This document shows, piece after piece, positions 1-12,800 of a stretch of 64,000 nt of DNA. Positions within the stretch are counted from its first letter, which is position 1; each line of letters begins with the position of its first letter. Position numbers and translations under genes: made by a program. This DNA comes from Melampsora larici-populina 98AG31. Lineage: Eukaryota; Basidiomycota; Pucciniomycetes; Pucciniales; Melampsoraceae. Location: contig NW_006768765.1 of the NCBI RefSeq assembly GCF_000204055.1, forward strand, positions 1 through 64,000. Reading direction: 5' to 3'. The notes under the pieces are model-generated. The model did no database searches, was not told where the DNA came from, and saw only the letters and a list, made by a program, of their open reading frames with translations.

Positions 1-2847
1 TCATGATTGAGAAGATGTACCTGTACTGACTAGCCGGACTGCCTCGTCCACATTTGGCAAGGGACTTCTGTCCTTGACGGTGTATTTGTTTAGTTTCCTG
101 TAGTCGCACACCCAGCGTGGTAAGGCGTTCGGGTCCTTTTTGGGAATTATCATGGACGGCGAGGCGTATTGGCTTGTTGACTTTCGGATTCGACCTGCTT
201 TCAGATGCTGATCAATGAGTTTTTTCCACGCAGGGAGGTACTTCTGCGGGTAGTTGTACTGCTTTTCGTTGATCACAACATTTGGATCTGTGAGTACAAT
301 GCGGTGTCTGACTTTTGACGCCACATTCTGCCCTTCAGGTGGAATGAAGTCATCTGGTTCATCATCCTCGACTGCTGGTAATTCATCTGGGAACAGTTCT
401 GCGAATTCATTCAAGACTCTCTCTTCTCTCGCCGTCAGGTCACGTTTTTCTTTCACTCGTTCCAGGTTTTGCATGACACATGATACCATTGACTTTGTCA
501 TGACAGACGTAATTTCATTTTTCACAGATTGTTCAATAAGTATCGTCTTAGTAGGTACATGGATGACTGTGCGGTTCCTGAGTGATACATCTAAATGAAA
601 CTTTTCCAAGAAGGGTGTACCCAAGATGACATCGTATGTTGAACCCAATGGTGCGATTTTGAAAAAGGTGGAGCCAAAGCGCAACTTCGGATCTGCCGAG
701 CTGACATTAGCAAAGCAGAATTCCTTGATCACGTGTGGAGCAGCGGTCGTCGAAATGGCCAAACTCACCTCTACAGGTGTCACAAGCGGTCTACGCGGGA
801 TTCTCGCCTTGTTCGCTGTTGCCTCCGACATTAGATTGGTCTCGGCTGCAGAGTCAATTAATGCACGTAAAGGAGTGCCGTTAATTAGTAACTCCAAAAT
901 GATTGATTTTGTGCGAGTTTTGTTTTCAACGCACCCTGCTGCCTCCTCTTCTTTCATGTGAGCCACCAGAATACGGTCCGCCTCCTCATATCTTTCTAAT
1001 TCACTTTCAAACATCTCTGGAGCCTCGCTGAACGATCGACCTTGACTTATTGCTCTAACCGGGATTGGTTGTGTTGCTTGCGCTGGTCTTCCCGCAGGTC
1101 TCTGAGTAGGAGCGCCTGCTGGTGCGACAGGTCTGGACGGCGTGTTTGTTGGCGGGTTTGAGCGACGCTGTGGTCTAGGTCCGGGGTCGAAAACACTGAG
1201 GGGCGGAAGACTGATGTAGGGTCCTTTGATTGGTCCTTGGCAATGCGGATTGCCACATTTTGTTCTACATGCTGAGCAAATACCTAGGTGGCGGAGGTAT
1301 TGGTGGAAATGCCACGCGTAGTCTGCGCGTTGCTCAGCGGTGCGACGGTCGTTCGTGCCGGATGCGTTCATTGAGTTGGCTTGTCGCAAATTGGGTGGTT
1401 GGTATGCAGGTAAGCTTGCCTGGAGATTTCGTCTAGGAACCATGTGGCTGGAGTCAAGTAAAAGCCAGATGTCCGAAGCGCTCGCTACAAACTCGAGCCA
1501 TTTAAAAGGTGTGACTTTCAAGAGACGTCGATCTGCGACCCATCGTTGGAAGACCTCTGGTGCGCCCCAGACAACATATTCAGCCAGATTTTTCAAGTTC
1601 AATGAGCTCTCTACTTCGATAAGTGTGTACAGATCTCGAGCACGGTTAGCGTAGGTCTTGAAATCTTCGCTTTGTTTCATCTTCAGTTGTCGAATAGATT
1701 TCTCCGCGTCGTCCAACCAGCCTGTCGGTAACGTTGCTATAGCCATTGAATGCATGACTTCGGACCAAGGTAGTCCTGCCAACTCATCCTCCGAACGTCG
1801 TAACCAATTACCTGCCCGAGGCTCCACCACGATTGACCCCAAGATGATCAGCCGCTCGCCGATGTCGTCTAGTTGCTTTAGTCGGAAGAATTGTTCGACT
1901 AGACGGCGCCAGTTGAACAAGGCTGCAGGGTCCTCGGCTGGTCCCGTGAACTTGGGGGCCTCTGACAGTTTGATGTCGCAGGCACGTACCAGTTTGTCGG
2001 AAGGGTCCGCTTCATGTCGATTTACAACAGGCTGGGATTCTTGTCGTAGTGCTGGTTGCATGGCCTGAGCGAAGGAGACTCGCCTTGCTGTGCCGGGACT
2101 CGTCGCGTTTTCGGCTTCACGCCATCCAGGGCTCGGCTCAAAGACGTAGGCTGATGGTGTCGATGAGGCCGGATGGGTTGACTGAAGTGGTGTGGTTGTC
2201 GTGGCGTGTTCCGGAATGGCTGGTAAGGTCGTTGATGTACCTTCCTTCGGCGGGATTCTGGGCCCCAGTGGTGTCGGGGTGCTTGGCGATTGTTGTTGCG
2301 ACATGGTGCTACTGAAGCGTGCCGTGCCAGCAGATGATCGTTGAGCCGAAAGGAACTGAGACATCGACGCCTCGAGAGCATTGATGCGATCCCTATCAGA
2401 TTGAAGGGCCGCGATCTCGACTTGGAGTCGTGCGATTGTGGCGTCTTTGTCCTCCTGGTCGAGTGACTCTAGTTGCTTGCCTTTGTTGTCTGCTGATGAT
2501 CCGTCCATACTAGCGATAGGCGTGAACACAAAGCTACCAGGAGGGTGAGGTGTCTCGTGGGATAGCCTTGAGTTAAAAAATTGTCGGATGATTCTCTGGT
2601 CTTGAGTAATCGTTGCTTCAGCTGGGTCAGGCAGTCTTGCAGGTGTCGAGGTGGCGAATTGAGTCAAAGTTGAGCTGGCTTGTAACGTATAGTTACTATC
2701 AGGCGTTTCTGGAGGGGCTTCTAGCTTATAGTTATATCTCGGTGGGATGGGTGGCTCTGGACTTTCGATTTGTGTCGTAGGTGGCTTTGGTCTCCGTAGA
2801 AAGGATTCCGGGTCACTAATGAAGTTCGAGGGTAGTTCGAATCCCAT
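1..2847 (-). mobile_element. Ty3-type retroelement, gag-protease-start of RT (truncated at window edge)
   Basis: The reading frame runs leftwards for 948 codons from an ATG at 2847. Residues about 1-280 are Pro/Ser/Thr-rich. Residues about 280-470 form a gag-like helical domain with the motif LFNWRRLVEQFF. A Cys/His cluster (HLGICSACRTKCGNPHC) follows near residue 520, and an aspartyl-protease-like segment near 665 has the core LIDSAAETN. The last about 70 residues are the start of a reverse transcriptase (RWVCDYRKLNKYTVKDRSPLPN). The frame then stops at the window edge, where RT should continue. The sequence at 1-25 suggests a one-base loss that changes frame just before RT motif 2. The protease core reads D-S-A where the family has D-S/T-G. 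The element is probably dead. The rest lies outside the window and no LTR was delimited on the right. Confidence 0.85.
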
Positions 2848-3109
2848 TAAGTGTCGCTTGTCAGCGCCGCAATGAAGTCTCGCACGGGTGTCTGGTGTCT
2901 GGGATAGTCAAGATAGTTCGGGTTGTCGATGAGAAAAAAAGGTTCTAAAAGTTGACTGATGTTTTTGTTTGATTTTCAAGGTTAATAAACGGGAATAGAA
3001 TAAAAAAGTGTAAGACTCTCGAGAGGGAGTCTTCACTGGATAAGGCACAGGAGCAACACGGCTCGGAGGGTTATTCTAGAACCCGACTATAGATTTCCCA
3101 AAGACACAA

Positions 3110-3259
3110 CTAGCTCCATCCGAAGAGTATTCGGTCAAGAAGAAACAATCAGAACATAGACTCTAACCAGAATGAAAAGAGATAACTAATATAGTGAAAT
3201 GAGATAACTGATAAAGTGAAATGATATGCTCACCTAGCTCCATCCGAAGAGTATTCGGT
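3110..3259. repeat. Pair of 26-bp direct repeats containing a small hairpin
   Basis: The same 26 bases occur at 3110-3135 and 3234-3259, 124 bp apart. Each copy contains the inverted repeat CCGAAGAGTATTCGG. Between them are two near-copies of a segment related to GATAACTAATATAGTGAAAT. The block lies between the retroelement start (2847) and the next gene (3303). It could be part of a damaged LTR of the left-hand element, but no TG..CA-bounded LTR or primer-binding site could be confirmed. Confidence 0.6.
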
Positions 3260-3302
3260 GAAGAAGAGTCTTCTGGAGCTAGGGCAACGTGTCTAGTATA
3301 TA

Positions 3303-3864
3303 ATGCACCTGTCTACACCCATAATGTATGTATTCCGTCGCTATGTAACCCTTACACCTGCAAATCTCGGAATTCCAAAAACTGGGACTATCACAAATAT
3401 TGTTTTGGTCTTCTTGAATATTGTGGTAAGATTTTATGCTTTTTATCTATGTATTACATCTCATGAATTTTTCATCAAAACCGTTCACTTACTTGTTTGT
3501 GACTCGAAATCAGGTCTTCGTATTGATTGTAGTAGGCTTATCTCCGACCCTACCTTTTTCGCCACAAAACCTTCAAGACAAAACAGAAGCATTACCACAA
3601 TTAGCTTACGTTTCTAAAGGAATATACGCTATTGTTGGTATTTGGTCTAGTTGGATATTTCTACGTTTAACATATGAAATCCAATTAGGAGAAAGTCCGG
3701 AAAAGATTGTCAAAGAATTTCCTCGTACTCCTCAGAGTTCTTTACCTAATCGTCTTTCAAATCAGTCTTCTATTCTTATTACAGAAGGACCACCACCTAC
3801 GCATATGTTTAATCAGCTAGCTTTGTTTCGATTCCCTGACAAACCTGCCTCTACACCACCATAA
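3303..3864 (+). CDS. Small putative membrane protein (two exons), family unknown
   Basis: Model: exon 1 at 3303-3425 and exon 2 at 3514-3864, joined in phase 0 by a GTAAGA..TCAG intron. The product is about 157 residues. Residues about 30-60 are strongly hydrophobic (TNIVLVFLNIV across the splice, then VFVLIVVGLSPTLPF). A second hydrophobic stretch (AIVGIWSSWIFLRLTY) follows near residue 80-96. The C-terminal 60 residues are polar and Pro/Ser-rich. An in-frame TAG at 3294-3296 blocks upstream extension unless another exon exists. The gene starts about 450 bp from the left-hand retroelement, so an upstream exon may have been lost. No family was recognised. The splice sites and the open exon 2 support a real gene. 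Confidence 0.55.
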
Positions 3865-4651
3865 TCACACTTTGAGAAATTTTGATAAGATACTCAATAT
3901 TAGATCAAACTGACTACCATGCGAAACCCAAAGTTAAACGTTTGTATCATAAAAACCCATGCATAATTTGTGATACGTTCCGTACCTTTCTTCTTGTAGC
4001 TGGACTCGATTTTCCTCCTCTTAAGGCTTCCTTTACCAACTTCCTTGATTCTGCTAGTCTATCCTCAACCACCTTATCCTTTTTGAAGTTCAACTTTTTG
4101 TTTTGACTTTTATTTATTGCCTTGTAATTGGGTCTTGATTATTTTTGTTACTTGGTTCATACTTGAGATATTTTGAAATCAAATTTAATAATGTTATGTG
4201 TTGAAAATCATACCTAACATTATGAAAAGAACATATGTCAAAGGATGTTGAGAAGATTTTCAACTTGGAAACACTTCAGGGTTCAAAGTGCTGGAAATTT
4301 CCAAAAAAATATTCCATTCGACATATCCCAGTCTTCTTATCTTTGTCTGGTTTCCTGGAAGTTGTCTAAACTACCATCCGATCAGTTGAGGTGCTCTGAG
4401 GAGGGAGGACGCCGGTGGTTCTTCGCCCCGACAGCGATTTCACCGGGTTTTGATCGGATCAGTGTCGCGTTGAAATTTTGGAGACGCGTTGGTGTCGGAT
4501 CAAGAAGCTCGACAGATGAACTGTCTCACACTTCAGCGTCCATCTTGTCCATAATCAACTTTATTCTCAGTAATCATTCGGTCATTCATTTCGAGATTCA
4601 AGAAATCAAGAAGCTTCACAGTCTCTGCATCACTCAAACCGAACTCAAGCC
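3865..4651. other. Intergenic region upstream of TOF1
   Basis: This AT-rich stretch carries only short or unsupported frames. The 161-codon frame at 4245-4730 overlaps the first exon of the next gene in another frame and has no recognisable content. The 5' leader of the TOF1 homologue must lie here, ending in AAGCC before the ATG at 4652. Confidence 0.6.
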
Positions 4652-7600
4652 ATGCCTCTCAAAAAAGCAGAGAGAAAGCTGGAGAGCTCGAAAGCTCACG
4701 AAGCACGAATGGAGCGGAGAAAAATCTTAGAACCAGCAGTCTTAGCTGTCGTTTCAGCTCTCGGTGGTTTCGAAGACATCCTTATAGAATCTGATAACGA
4801 TGAAGATGATAATGAAAGGCGTGATAATCAATCGAAGCCAAAACTACAGAAAGTTTATAAACTTGGAGATGAATGTTTAGGTTGTTTAAAAGATTTAAAA
4901 AAGTTTTGGAGGCTAGATGAAGATGATGATGATAGAACTGTGGCTAGATTGCTTTATGATAGTCAAATACTTCCCAAAGATTTACTTCCGATCATTACTT
5001 CACTCGATCTTGATGATAAGAAGGATTTCAGGGTCTCTCTTCTTTGTTGTGAGTAATACTTTTTTTTATTCAAGTTTGAAGTTGGTAATTCAAACAATTG
5101 ATACGATTTCCTTAACATTCTTTCATAACAATAGCTGACCTCATCTCGGCTCTCACTTGGCCAATCGATATTGCTTCAGAGCTTAAAGAAATGAATGAAC
5201 TATTGGATCAAGAAACCAAACGAGAGCTCAAACAGATTGATTTTTCCGGTCTGATTTCTGCTCAACTTTCTTATAAACGTGATATCTTAAATGCTGGTGC
5301 CTTGGCGCATATATTTAGGCTCATTGTTCCTTCTTTACAAAAGGGTAAACGGTATATATTGTCTCTCCTCGGACTACAAGCAGGACATTAGCTCTGACTT
5401 TCAAACACATTTTACCTTGCAGAGAGCGAACAGAAAAGGACGAAAATATCATATCATTAATTTTGCATATCATTCGAAATCTCGTAGCCTTGAAGGACAA
5501 ACCTTGTCCGATAGGGGAATCTTCGACGTCAGCTGATGACTATCAACTTCAATCCGAACTGATCATTCAAATGTCACGATTCGGCATTTTCGACTTTTTA
5601 ATTCACTTGAGTCATGGTGCAAATCGTTTTGACGTCTTTGGCGCCTGGAACATGATCGTTCTTGATATTTGGCATTTGCTCTTTCGTGGAATGAATGCTG
5701 AAGATTTAGTAGATGCAGAATCATTTTTCAAAACAAATGAGGAAGGTCAAACTGTTAAAACTTTATCAGCTTCAGCTAGGAGATTAGATGCTTTACTTGC
5801 AGAAGAAGAGCAAGAGAAACGAAGACAGGCTAGGAAAGCTCCTAGTCGACATTCTCGCTTTGGCACCACTATCAGCGTTCATACGGTATGTTCCTGTGAT
5901 AGCGATCAATATATTATGAATTTGATCTGAAAAGAGTTTTATTTTGATAACTAGGAAGGTCAAAAGTATAACTTACACCGTCAAAGTGATATCACAACTT
6001 CTTTGGAGCATGCATTGGATTTGCGTAAAAAAGCCAAGAAAAAACCTGTTCGACTCAGGGATGAGCTTGGAACACCTACTGAACTCACGCCTGATGCTAT
6101 GAAGGTTTTAAGAAAAGTGGCTACTGAATTTATCGAATCGGCATTCAACCGTTAGTCTTACTCAGTTGCAATTCATTGATTTTTCGAAGCTAATTTTTCT
6201 TCCATTTTAAATAGCTTTCTTTGGTTCGATCTTACAAGATATTCAAATGGAAAGAGATAAAGTTAAAGAAACAGATCCGATCCGATTTTTATCATTATTT
6301 GGTTTTTTTCTACAATACTTTTTACTTCTTAGAGATAGAGAGAAACGCGTAGGAATACTTCCAGATAGTGAAGAAGGTCACGATTTCGATTTAATTGCGA
6401 GTTTGATTGAACCAGGTTGTATGCGATATATTCTGGAAAAGATTAAGGCTAATGTTGAGGAGAAACCTATGCCGGCTGTGGAAGTTCATGCAGCAGTGAA
6501 CTCATTACTGTACCAGGTAAGTTGCTAGGTTTTGTGTGTCAATCAATCCGCCGTAACGCTAAGGCATATTTTTTTATAAACAGCTTTTGGTCATTGACGG
6601 TTTGATGGCTTCTGGCGTCGCCTCCTATATCGACGCGGCAACACTTATTCAAGACAAACTATACTATGACGAGACAAGCTTGGAGATTGTGATCCAATTA
6701 TTATCAAGCTATACAACTCAATCTCACAAATTCCTCGACAACATCATTTTTCTCGCCACTGTCTTTTTGAAAATGCTTGAACGTCATTCAAAGAGTCAAG
6801 ACCATATGTTTGTTCGTAAAAAGAAACCCAACAAAAAGTCACAAGCAAACGGAAAGGGGAACGCGATTGAAGGAGAACTAGAAAATGCTGAGGCTGGTTT
6901 AGGGATTGGTGATGAGGAAGAAGCTGAGTTTGAAGCTATGGAAGCTCGTAATGCTCAAAGATATGCCGAACACAAGTTTGAGTTTGAAAAGTTTCAAGCA
7001 GTGAGTTGTCTATATTCAACTTCACATGCAGTAGTTCATATTATGGGCCGGATCTGACTGACATGCTGTCCATATAGAAATTCGCGCGTGAGCCGGTGCT
7101 CAATACCTTATTAGTCTATCTGACCGGCCATCGGGAATTCAAGGATCCTGAGCAACTGAAGCGCGTTGTAAGACTTCTTCATCGGATCGCTGTGAATGCT
7201 AAATCAGATGGCTTATTCTTCAAGGTACCTAGGACATCTGATCCAGATCTATCAAAACAATAACACTGGAGCTTTTTACTATTTCCTCAATGATTTCTCA
7301 GGTTTCTACATTCGATACACTGAATACACTTCTCGAAGATCGAGCTAATTCACCCAGAAATCCCGTTTATGATGATCTTTGGAAACTAATTGATTATATC
7401 TTAAAACAATTCTTCAAATCGATTAGACAAAATCCATTTTTATTAGTTGAATGTTTTTTTCCTTCTAGAAAGACTAAAGGAGGTCGTACTCGAAATATTG
7501 AAAATAGTGATAGTGATGCTGATAGTTTGGTTCTTACGAAATCTAAGAAAAAAGTTAGTATATCCTTTCACCTTGAGATTATCACGCGAATTAATGATAT

Positions 7601-9290
7601 CTGTTCTTCCATATCTAGCCATTAAAACTTCCAGCAGAGATTGTGGTGAAACCAGGATTAACGTGGTCTCAGAAATTAGGAGTGGCAATCGGTTTGTTAG
7701 TCGATGACAACAAATCTGATCTAGTGGAACAAGTCAAGGATACACTACGCTTAGCTTCAGCCGCTCGAACGGCTATAGTTCTTATCACTGATGGTTCTCC
7801 GGATGAAGATGAAAATATCGATATTCGTGCTTGGCTTGATGAACCTAATGAAGAACTTAGTGAAGCGTTGAAAGAGAAATTCGCTAAACCTTCTGCTGCA
7901 GCTTTGGAAAAGTTTGAAGATCATGGTGCATTAGGCTTTACTGAAGATTTCTGGTCAATTTGGATCTTGATCACTGATTGATGATTGATGTTTTTAGAGG
8001 TCAGATCGGAGGACCAAGATTACGACAAAGCTCTGGGACGTGATCCACAGCTTCATTTGCTTTTACGTCTACTGTCTTGGGATAATACAGAAGGTATGTT
8101 GATCGTAATTTTTTTCGAAGCCTTTTTCTGTTCGGGCAGTGGGTGATCCAACTATTTGTTAAGAGTTCATGTAAACTGATTTGTTTTTTTCTTTCCTTTT
8201 CAAATCGAAGACGAAGGACGACTTCAATGGACAATACCCAAAACCCGATTACATACCGAATTGAATGTAGATTTAAAAATCATAGATTATTTCTTATTAA
8301 ACCCACTCGATCATAATGGAAAATCAGCAGCCGAATTAGTAAAGAAAAAGAGAAAAACACAAGGCAGTAGAAGAACTAGAAGACGTGAAACGAGCGCTGA
8401 TTTAAATGAAGAAGAAAGAGCTTTAGATGGTGATAGTGATGAGGATGAGGAAGAATCTCGTAAGAAAAGGAAAGCTAAGAAACAACAAGAAGTTAAACAA
8501 TATCAATCTGCTCAGGTACGAATTTCGTTTCTTCGATTGATAGTGATCAGATGTTTTGAGTTAGTGGATTTATATTGATCTTTATGTTTTGCTATTAACC
8601 AGTTTATTGCAGATTCTGATGACGAGGATGATGCGGAAAGAGATGCTAGATTTTTTGAACAAGAGTTTGTTATCCTTCGTTGCAACTAGTCTTTCATAAA
8701 GGATTAAAGCTCATGAATTTATTTTTTTGTTATATAGACGACTTTTAAGAGAACGGATAAATCAAGGTGCAATTTTAGGAATGGGAGCCTCTAAAGCTGA
8801 TTCAAATCCCATTTCAACACGTAAGATACGAGCAAAGCCAGCGAAAAGGAACCGGCAGATCAAAAAAGTAGCTCGGTCTAAAGAGATTGGAATAAATGAA
8901 GATGATGCAGGGAATGATGAGATGGATGTTGATATGTTGGATGGAGAACAAGATCAAGTTAACTTAACGAGTGAGAAAAGTGTTTTGAGAGAAGTATCAC
9001 CTGAGCTGAGTCAAGATGAAGAAGAAAATGAAGAAAGCAGTTCAGATGAAATTGATATAAGACCACAAACTACTACTACTACTACTATAGATATTACTTC
9101 ACCGACACGTTCTTCTACTTCTTCAGCACAAAGCAAAAGTGTTGAAATCATTAATAGGAAAAGAAATTTGGTTTCTTCTATCAAACTTGGTGGTGAAGAA
9201 GATGAAGATGAGATTGATGAATTAGAAGATTCTCCTAGAAGAGTTAAGTCTAGAAAGATTTTAGTTATAGATAGTGATGAGGAAGAATGA
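4652..9290 (+). CDS. TOF1: Tof1/Swi1/TIMELESS-type replication fork protection protein
   Basis: Exons: 4652-5048, 5135-5344, 5425-5885, 5955-6150, 6215-6516, 6584-7000, 7078-7224, 7302-7553, 7619-7925, 7998-8093, 8211-8515, 8603-8664 and 8738-9290. They sum to 3705 nt (1234 residues), usual for the family. The TIMELESS N-terminal domain spans about residues 20-520, with DLISALTWPID near 134 and an ERTEKDENIISLIL segment near 203. The middle contains RVVRLLHRIAVNAKSDGLFFK, typical of the family. The tail (residues about 970-1234) is basic/acidic low complexity with runs such as GDSDEDEEESRKKRK. Known role: with Csm3/Tipin it travels with the replisome, stabilises paused forks and relays the S-phase checkpoint in the nucleus. 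The first intron is confirmed by phase and by continuity of the LTWP motif. The acceptor of intron 2 (5424) is the least certain. XPF follows on the same strand 558 bp downstream. Confidence 0.93.
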
Positions 9291-9752
9291 TGATTTTATC
9301 AATCAAGTTATGATTCGAATTAATATTAAATTGCGATTTTGATAGTGGAATTGTGCATTGTGGATTGTTTTTTTGTTTAGGTATATATACTCTTTGAAAC
9401 ATACTTGATTCTTTTTTACGATGTTTTTTTTGGCAACCTGGCATTTGTTTGTGATGTCATTTTTGGTTTCAGATCCTACTTATATAATTTTCTTTTGATA
9501 TCTTTGATTACTTTTAAAATGTATTTGTATACCAATGAGGACGGGATTAATTTTAGAGATGTGATTTCTTGAAGACGAATCTTACGAAAACCTGATGATC
9601 TAAGCCGAGCCAATCTGACTCTGTTTCTTGCTCTGCGAAACGAGGAGAAGCTGAGAAACAGTTGAGAACTCTTTCATGATGAGAAGAAACTTGCGACAGT
9701 TTGGAGTGAGAGATCGAGATTATGGGTTTGTGATTATGGGATTTGAGAGCAG

Positions 9753-9760
9753 TATATAAG
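9753..9760 (+). promoter_or_regulatory. TATA-like box upstream of XPF
   Basis: TATATAAG lies 88 bp before the ATG at 9849. An alternative in-frame ATG at 9771 is only 10 bp beyond the box, too close to be in the transcript, so the 9849 start is preferred. Confidence 0.45.
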
Positions 9761-9848
9761 TCTTGACCCCTTGGGTGGTGTCATCTCAACTAAAACCGCA
9801 ACATTATATCTCGAATTCCATGAACAGATTGAAAGTTATTCGACCGAA

Positions 9849-12800
9849 ATGACGGCTTTAAAACTTTTACCATTTCAAGAATCAGTTTTATCCGATCTGA
9901 AGCAAGAAGATGCATTGATTGTCCTTGCAAGAGGATTAGGAGCTCGATCGATAATTGGAAACTTTTTAAAAACTTATACAAAAAGTAATCCTAAACCAGT
10001 AATAGTGGTAAATGCAACTTTAGAAGAAGAATCAGGTTTAAAAGATGATCTTGGAATGCAATTGGTTTCTATAGGTCATGAAATGGGTTCAAAGGAAAGG
10101 TAAGGAGTTTCTCATCGAATTAAAAGTTTTCTTGAAAGTTTTAGATTCTAATCGCGTGTTTTTTCCTTCTTTTATTGAAGGGAACGCGTGTATCAGAGAG
10201 GTGGAGTGTTATCGATCACTTCAAGAATCTTGATTGTGGATCTACTCTGTCGCAAGATCGATATCGAACGTATCAGTGGCTTAGTCATCCTTCACGCCGA
10301 ACTGTGGGTTAGTTCCAAGCTTTCATTTGACCGAATCATCAACATGAATTGAAGCCATCCGTTCACATCAACTAATTGTGAATTTCTTTGATCATTCAGT
10401 GTTACGCCGACTTCGATTGAAGCTTTTATTGTTCGAGTCTTTAGACGCTCTAACACAGTTGAGTAGAACTCAATAATATATATTCTCGACAGTCATTCTT
10501 GATCATAATGCTGACTCGAACTTCTTCTGGTGGGTAATATTTATAGACTGGTTTTCTCAAAGCATTTTCTGAAGAACCCGAACATTTTACCTTCGGACTC
10601 TCGCCGCTTCAAACAGTCTTAACTCAATTACGTCTTCGTACAGTAATGATATGGCCTAGGTGAGTTTTACAAAAATGTTTTCAAAGTTTTTCATCTTTCG
10701 ATTTTAATTTCCGGCTTTGAACTTTTCTAAGATTATATTTTCTCCTAGGTTTCACGCCTCTGTCAGAAAAGACTTGGAGGCTCGCAAGCCTAAAGTAATT
10801 GAACTACACCAAGCCTTGAGTCCTGCAATGAATGATATCCAAACTTCGATCATTGAATGTATGGATGCAAGTTTAAATCAAATCCGTAGGGCCAACACGA
10901 ACGTCAGTATTTCTTATATCTAGTTCTGTGATCGGATGACATGACTTACGAATTGCATTCCCTTGATAGCTTGAAGTGGATGATCTTACGGTGGACAATG
11001 CTCTCTTCCGTTCATTTGATATGATCATCAGAGCTCAGCTCGATCCCATTTGGCATCGAGTCAGTCCTCAAACTCGACAATTAGTAGGCGATCTCACAAC
11101 ACTACGAAAACTACTCGGGTCAGTCATTTGAGATTTTATCCCTGTGTCAACTAAAGAGTTAACATCTTTGTTTTTTTCTTAGATATCTCCTCAGCTTCGA
11201 TTGTGTAACTTTTTATCAGTTTTTGGAAACTATTCTAGCCGCCAATTCTTCAACGACTACTGGTGTGACTGCACAAAACCAGAGCCCTTGGCTTTTCACA
11301 AGTGCAGCCGACACGATCTTTTCAGTAGCTAAACGAAGGTTATATGAAAATATCGAAAAGTCAAAGAACTCTACTAATGAGTCAAATGATGATAAAGAAG
11401 GACCAACAGAGGAAGAGGAAGAAGCCATGAGGGAAGTCGAAGTTTTGGATGCCGCTGAGAAAGCCGGCTTGGATGTCTCTGGATTTGCTCGAAGGGCGCA
11501 GTGGGATTGGAATTGGTTACCTAAAGGAACTCAACCTGTGTTAGAAGAGCAGCCTAAATGGCTTTTATTAGGTGAAGTATTGAAGGAGATTGAAGTTAGC
11601 CTTGAATCTGACGAACTTTCAAGTAAGTAGAATTGAATTTTACAGAAAGAAATTTCCACGAGAGCTGACACCTTGTAATGCTTGACTTTTACCACATTGT
11701 TTTATGTACAGAAAAAGAAACTGAAAACCTCAACTCAGGAAAGGTAGTTTTGATAATGTGCTCATCATCATCAATTTGTGCAATGTTGAATGAATATTTA
11801 ACGACTCAAGATGAAGAATTAGATGAAGTATATAAACTTAAACCAATGATGAGACGTAGATTAAAGCATTATTTTTTATGGAAAGGTTCACTTGGAAAGA
11901 TGACACGAAATTTAAATCAAAAATCTGGAAATTTAAATCCAATTAGATCAATTCAACCTTCTAATTTTGCATCTAAAACTGGATCTACAACTGGATCTTC
12001 TGATCAAAATCTTAGTGAAGCACTTAAACGGAAAGCTGACTATAGGAACAGTGGAGCTGGTTTGAATAAACGACGTAGAGTTAGAGGTGGTGGTGCGGGT
12101 ACTGGATCTACAAGTCGGTCCGATCGAAAATCGGAACCAGCTAGGGCTGCAGATCCTGAGGCGTTGGAAAAGGAGGCAGGTGATGTTGCAGATTTGTACG
12201 TTAAATACCTTTGGAGATACGGAGAAATGGATTCAGTACTGATCAAAGTTGCTTTCAAACACGAAAAAAGACTCGATTCTATGACGAGTGCATCTGGTTT
12301 GAAACCGATCGAGGATGACACGACAAGTCAAGCGTTGATAGTTGAAGACTTCAATGAAGATGACTTTTCGGCTTACTTTGATTTATTATCAACGGATGAT
12401 ATGGTGATTATCAGGACTTATCTGGGTGATGAAGATGATAGAGTCTTGGAAGAATTACATCCTCGGTACATCGTAATGTATGAGCCTGATGTGGCTTTTG
12501 TGAGAAGAGTGGAGGTAAGCCTTTGAGTATTGTCATCTGATTGACCGAATTCTAAGAGTGCTTTCGTTCTTCCTTCTCACTCTCAGTGTTATCGAGCTTC
12601 AAACCCTGGATTGAATGTGAAAACTTACTTTATGATGTACAGCGATTCGGTGGAAGAACAAAGATATTTATCAAGTGTGAGAAGAGAGAAAGAAGCTTTT
12701 GAGCGACTTATAAGGGAAAATGCGGTTTGTTGTCACTCGTACTTCGCTTATCTTGATGTCTGTTAATGATGAGTTGACCCATGTCTCTTTTTTTGATTTG

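Noticed and set aside
2022..2381. Arg/His-rich minus-strand frame of 119 codons
   Set aside because: Shadow of the retroelement gag frame.
2829..2839. tRNA T-arm-like GTTCGAATCCC
   Set aside because: No acceptor, D or anticodon arms around it; it lies at the start codon of the gag frame.
4245..4730. 161-codon frame upstream of TOF1
   Set aside because: It overlaps TOF1 exon 1 in another frame, has no motif and an unnatural composition; chance frame over leader and exon.
9771..9848. Upstream ATG of XPF adding 26 residues
   Set aside because: It is 10 bp after a TATA box and adds no conserved sequence; homologues begin at the LLPFQ region.
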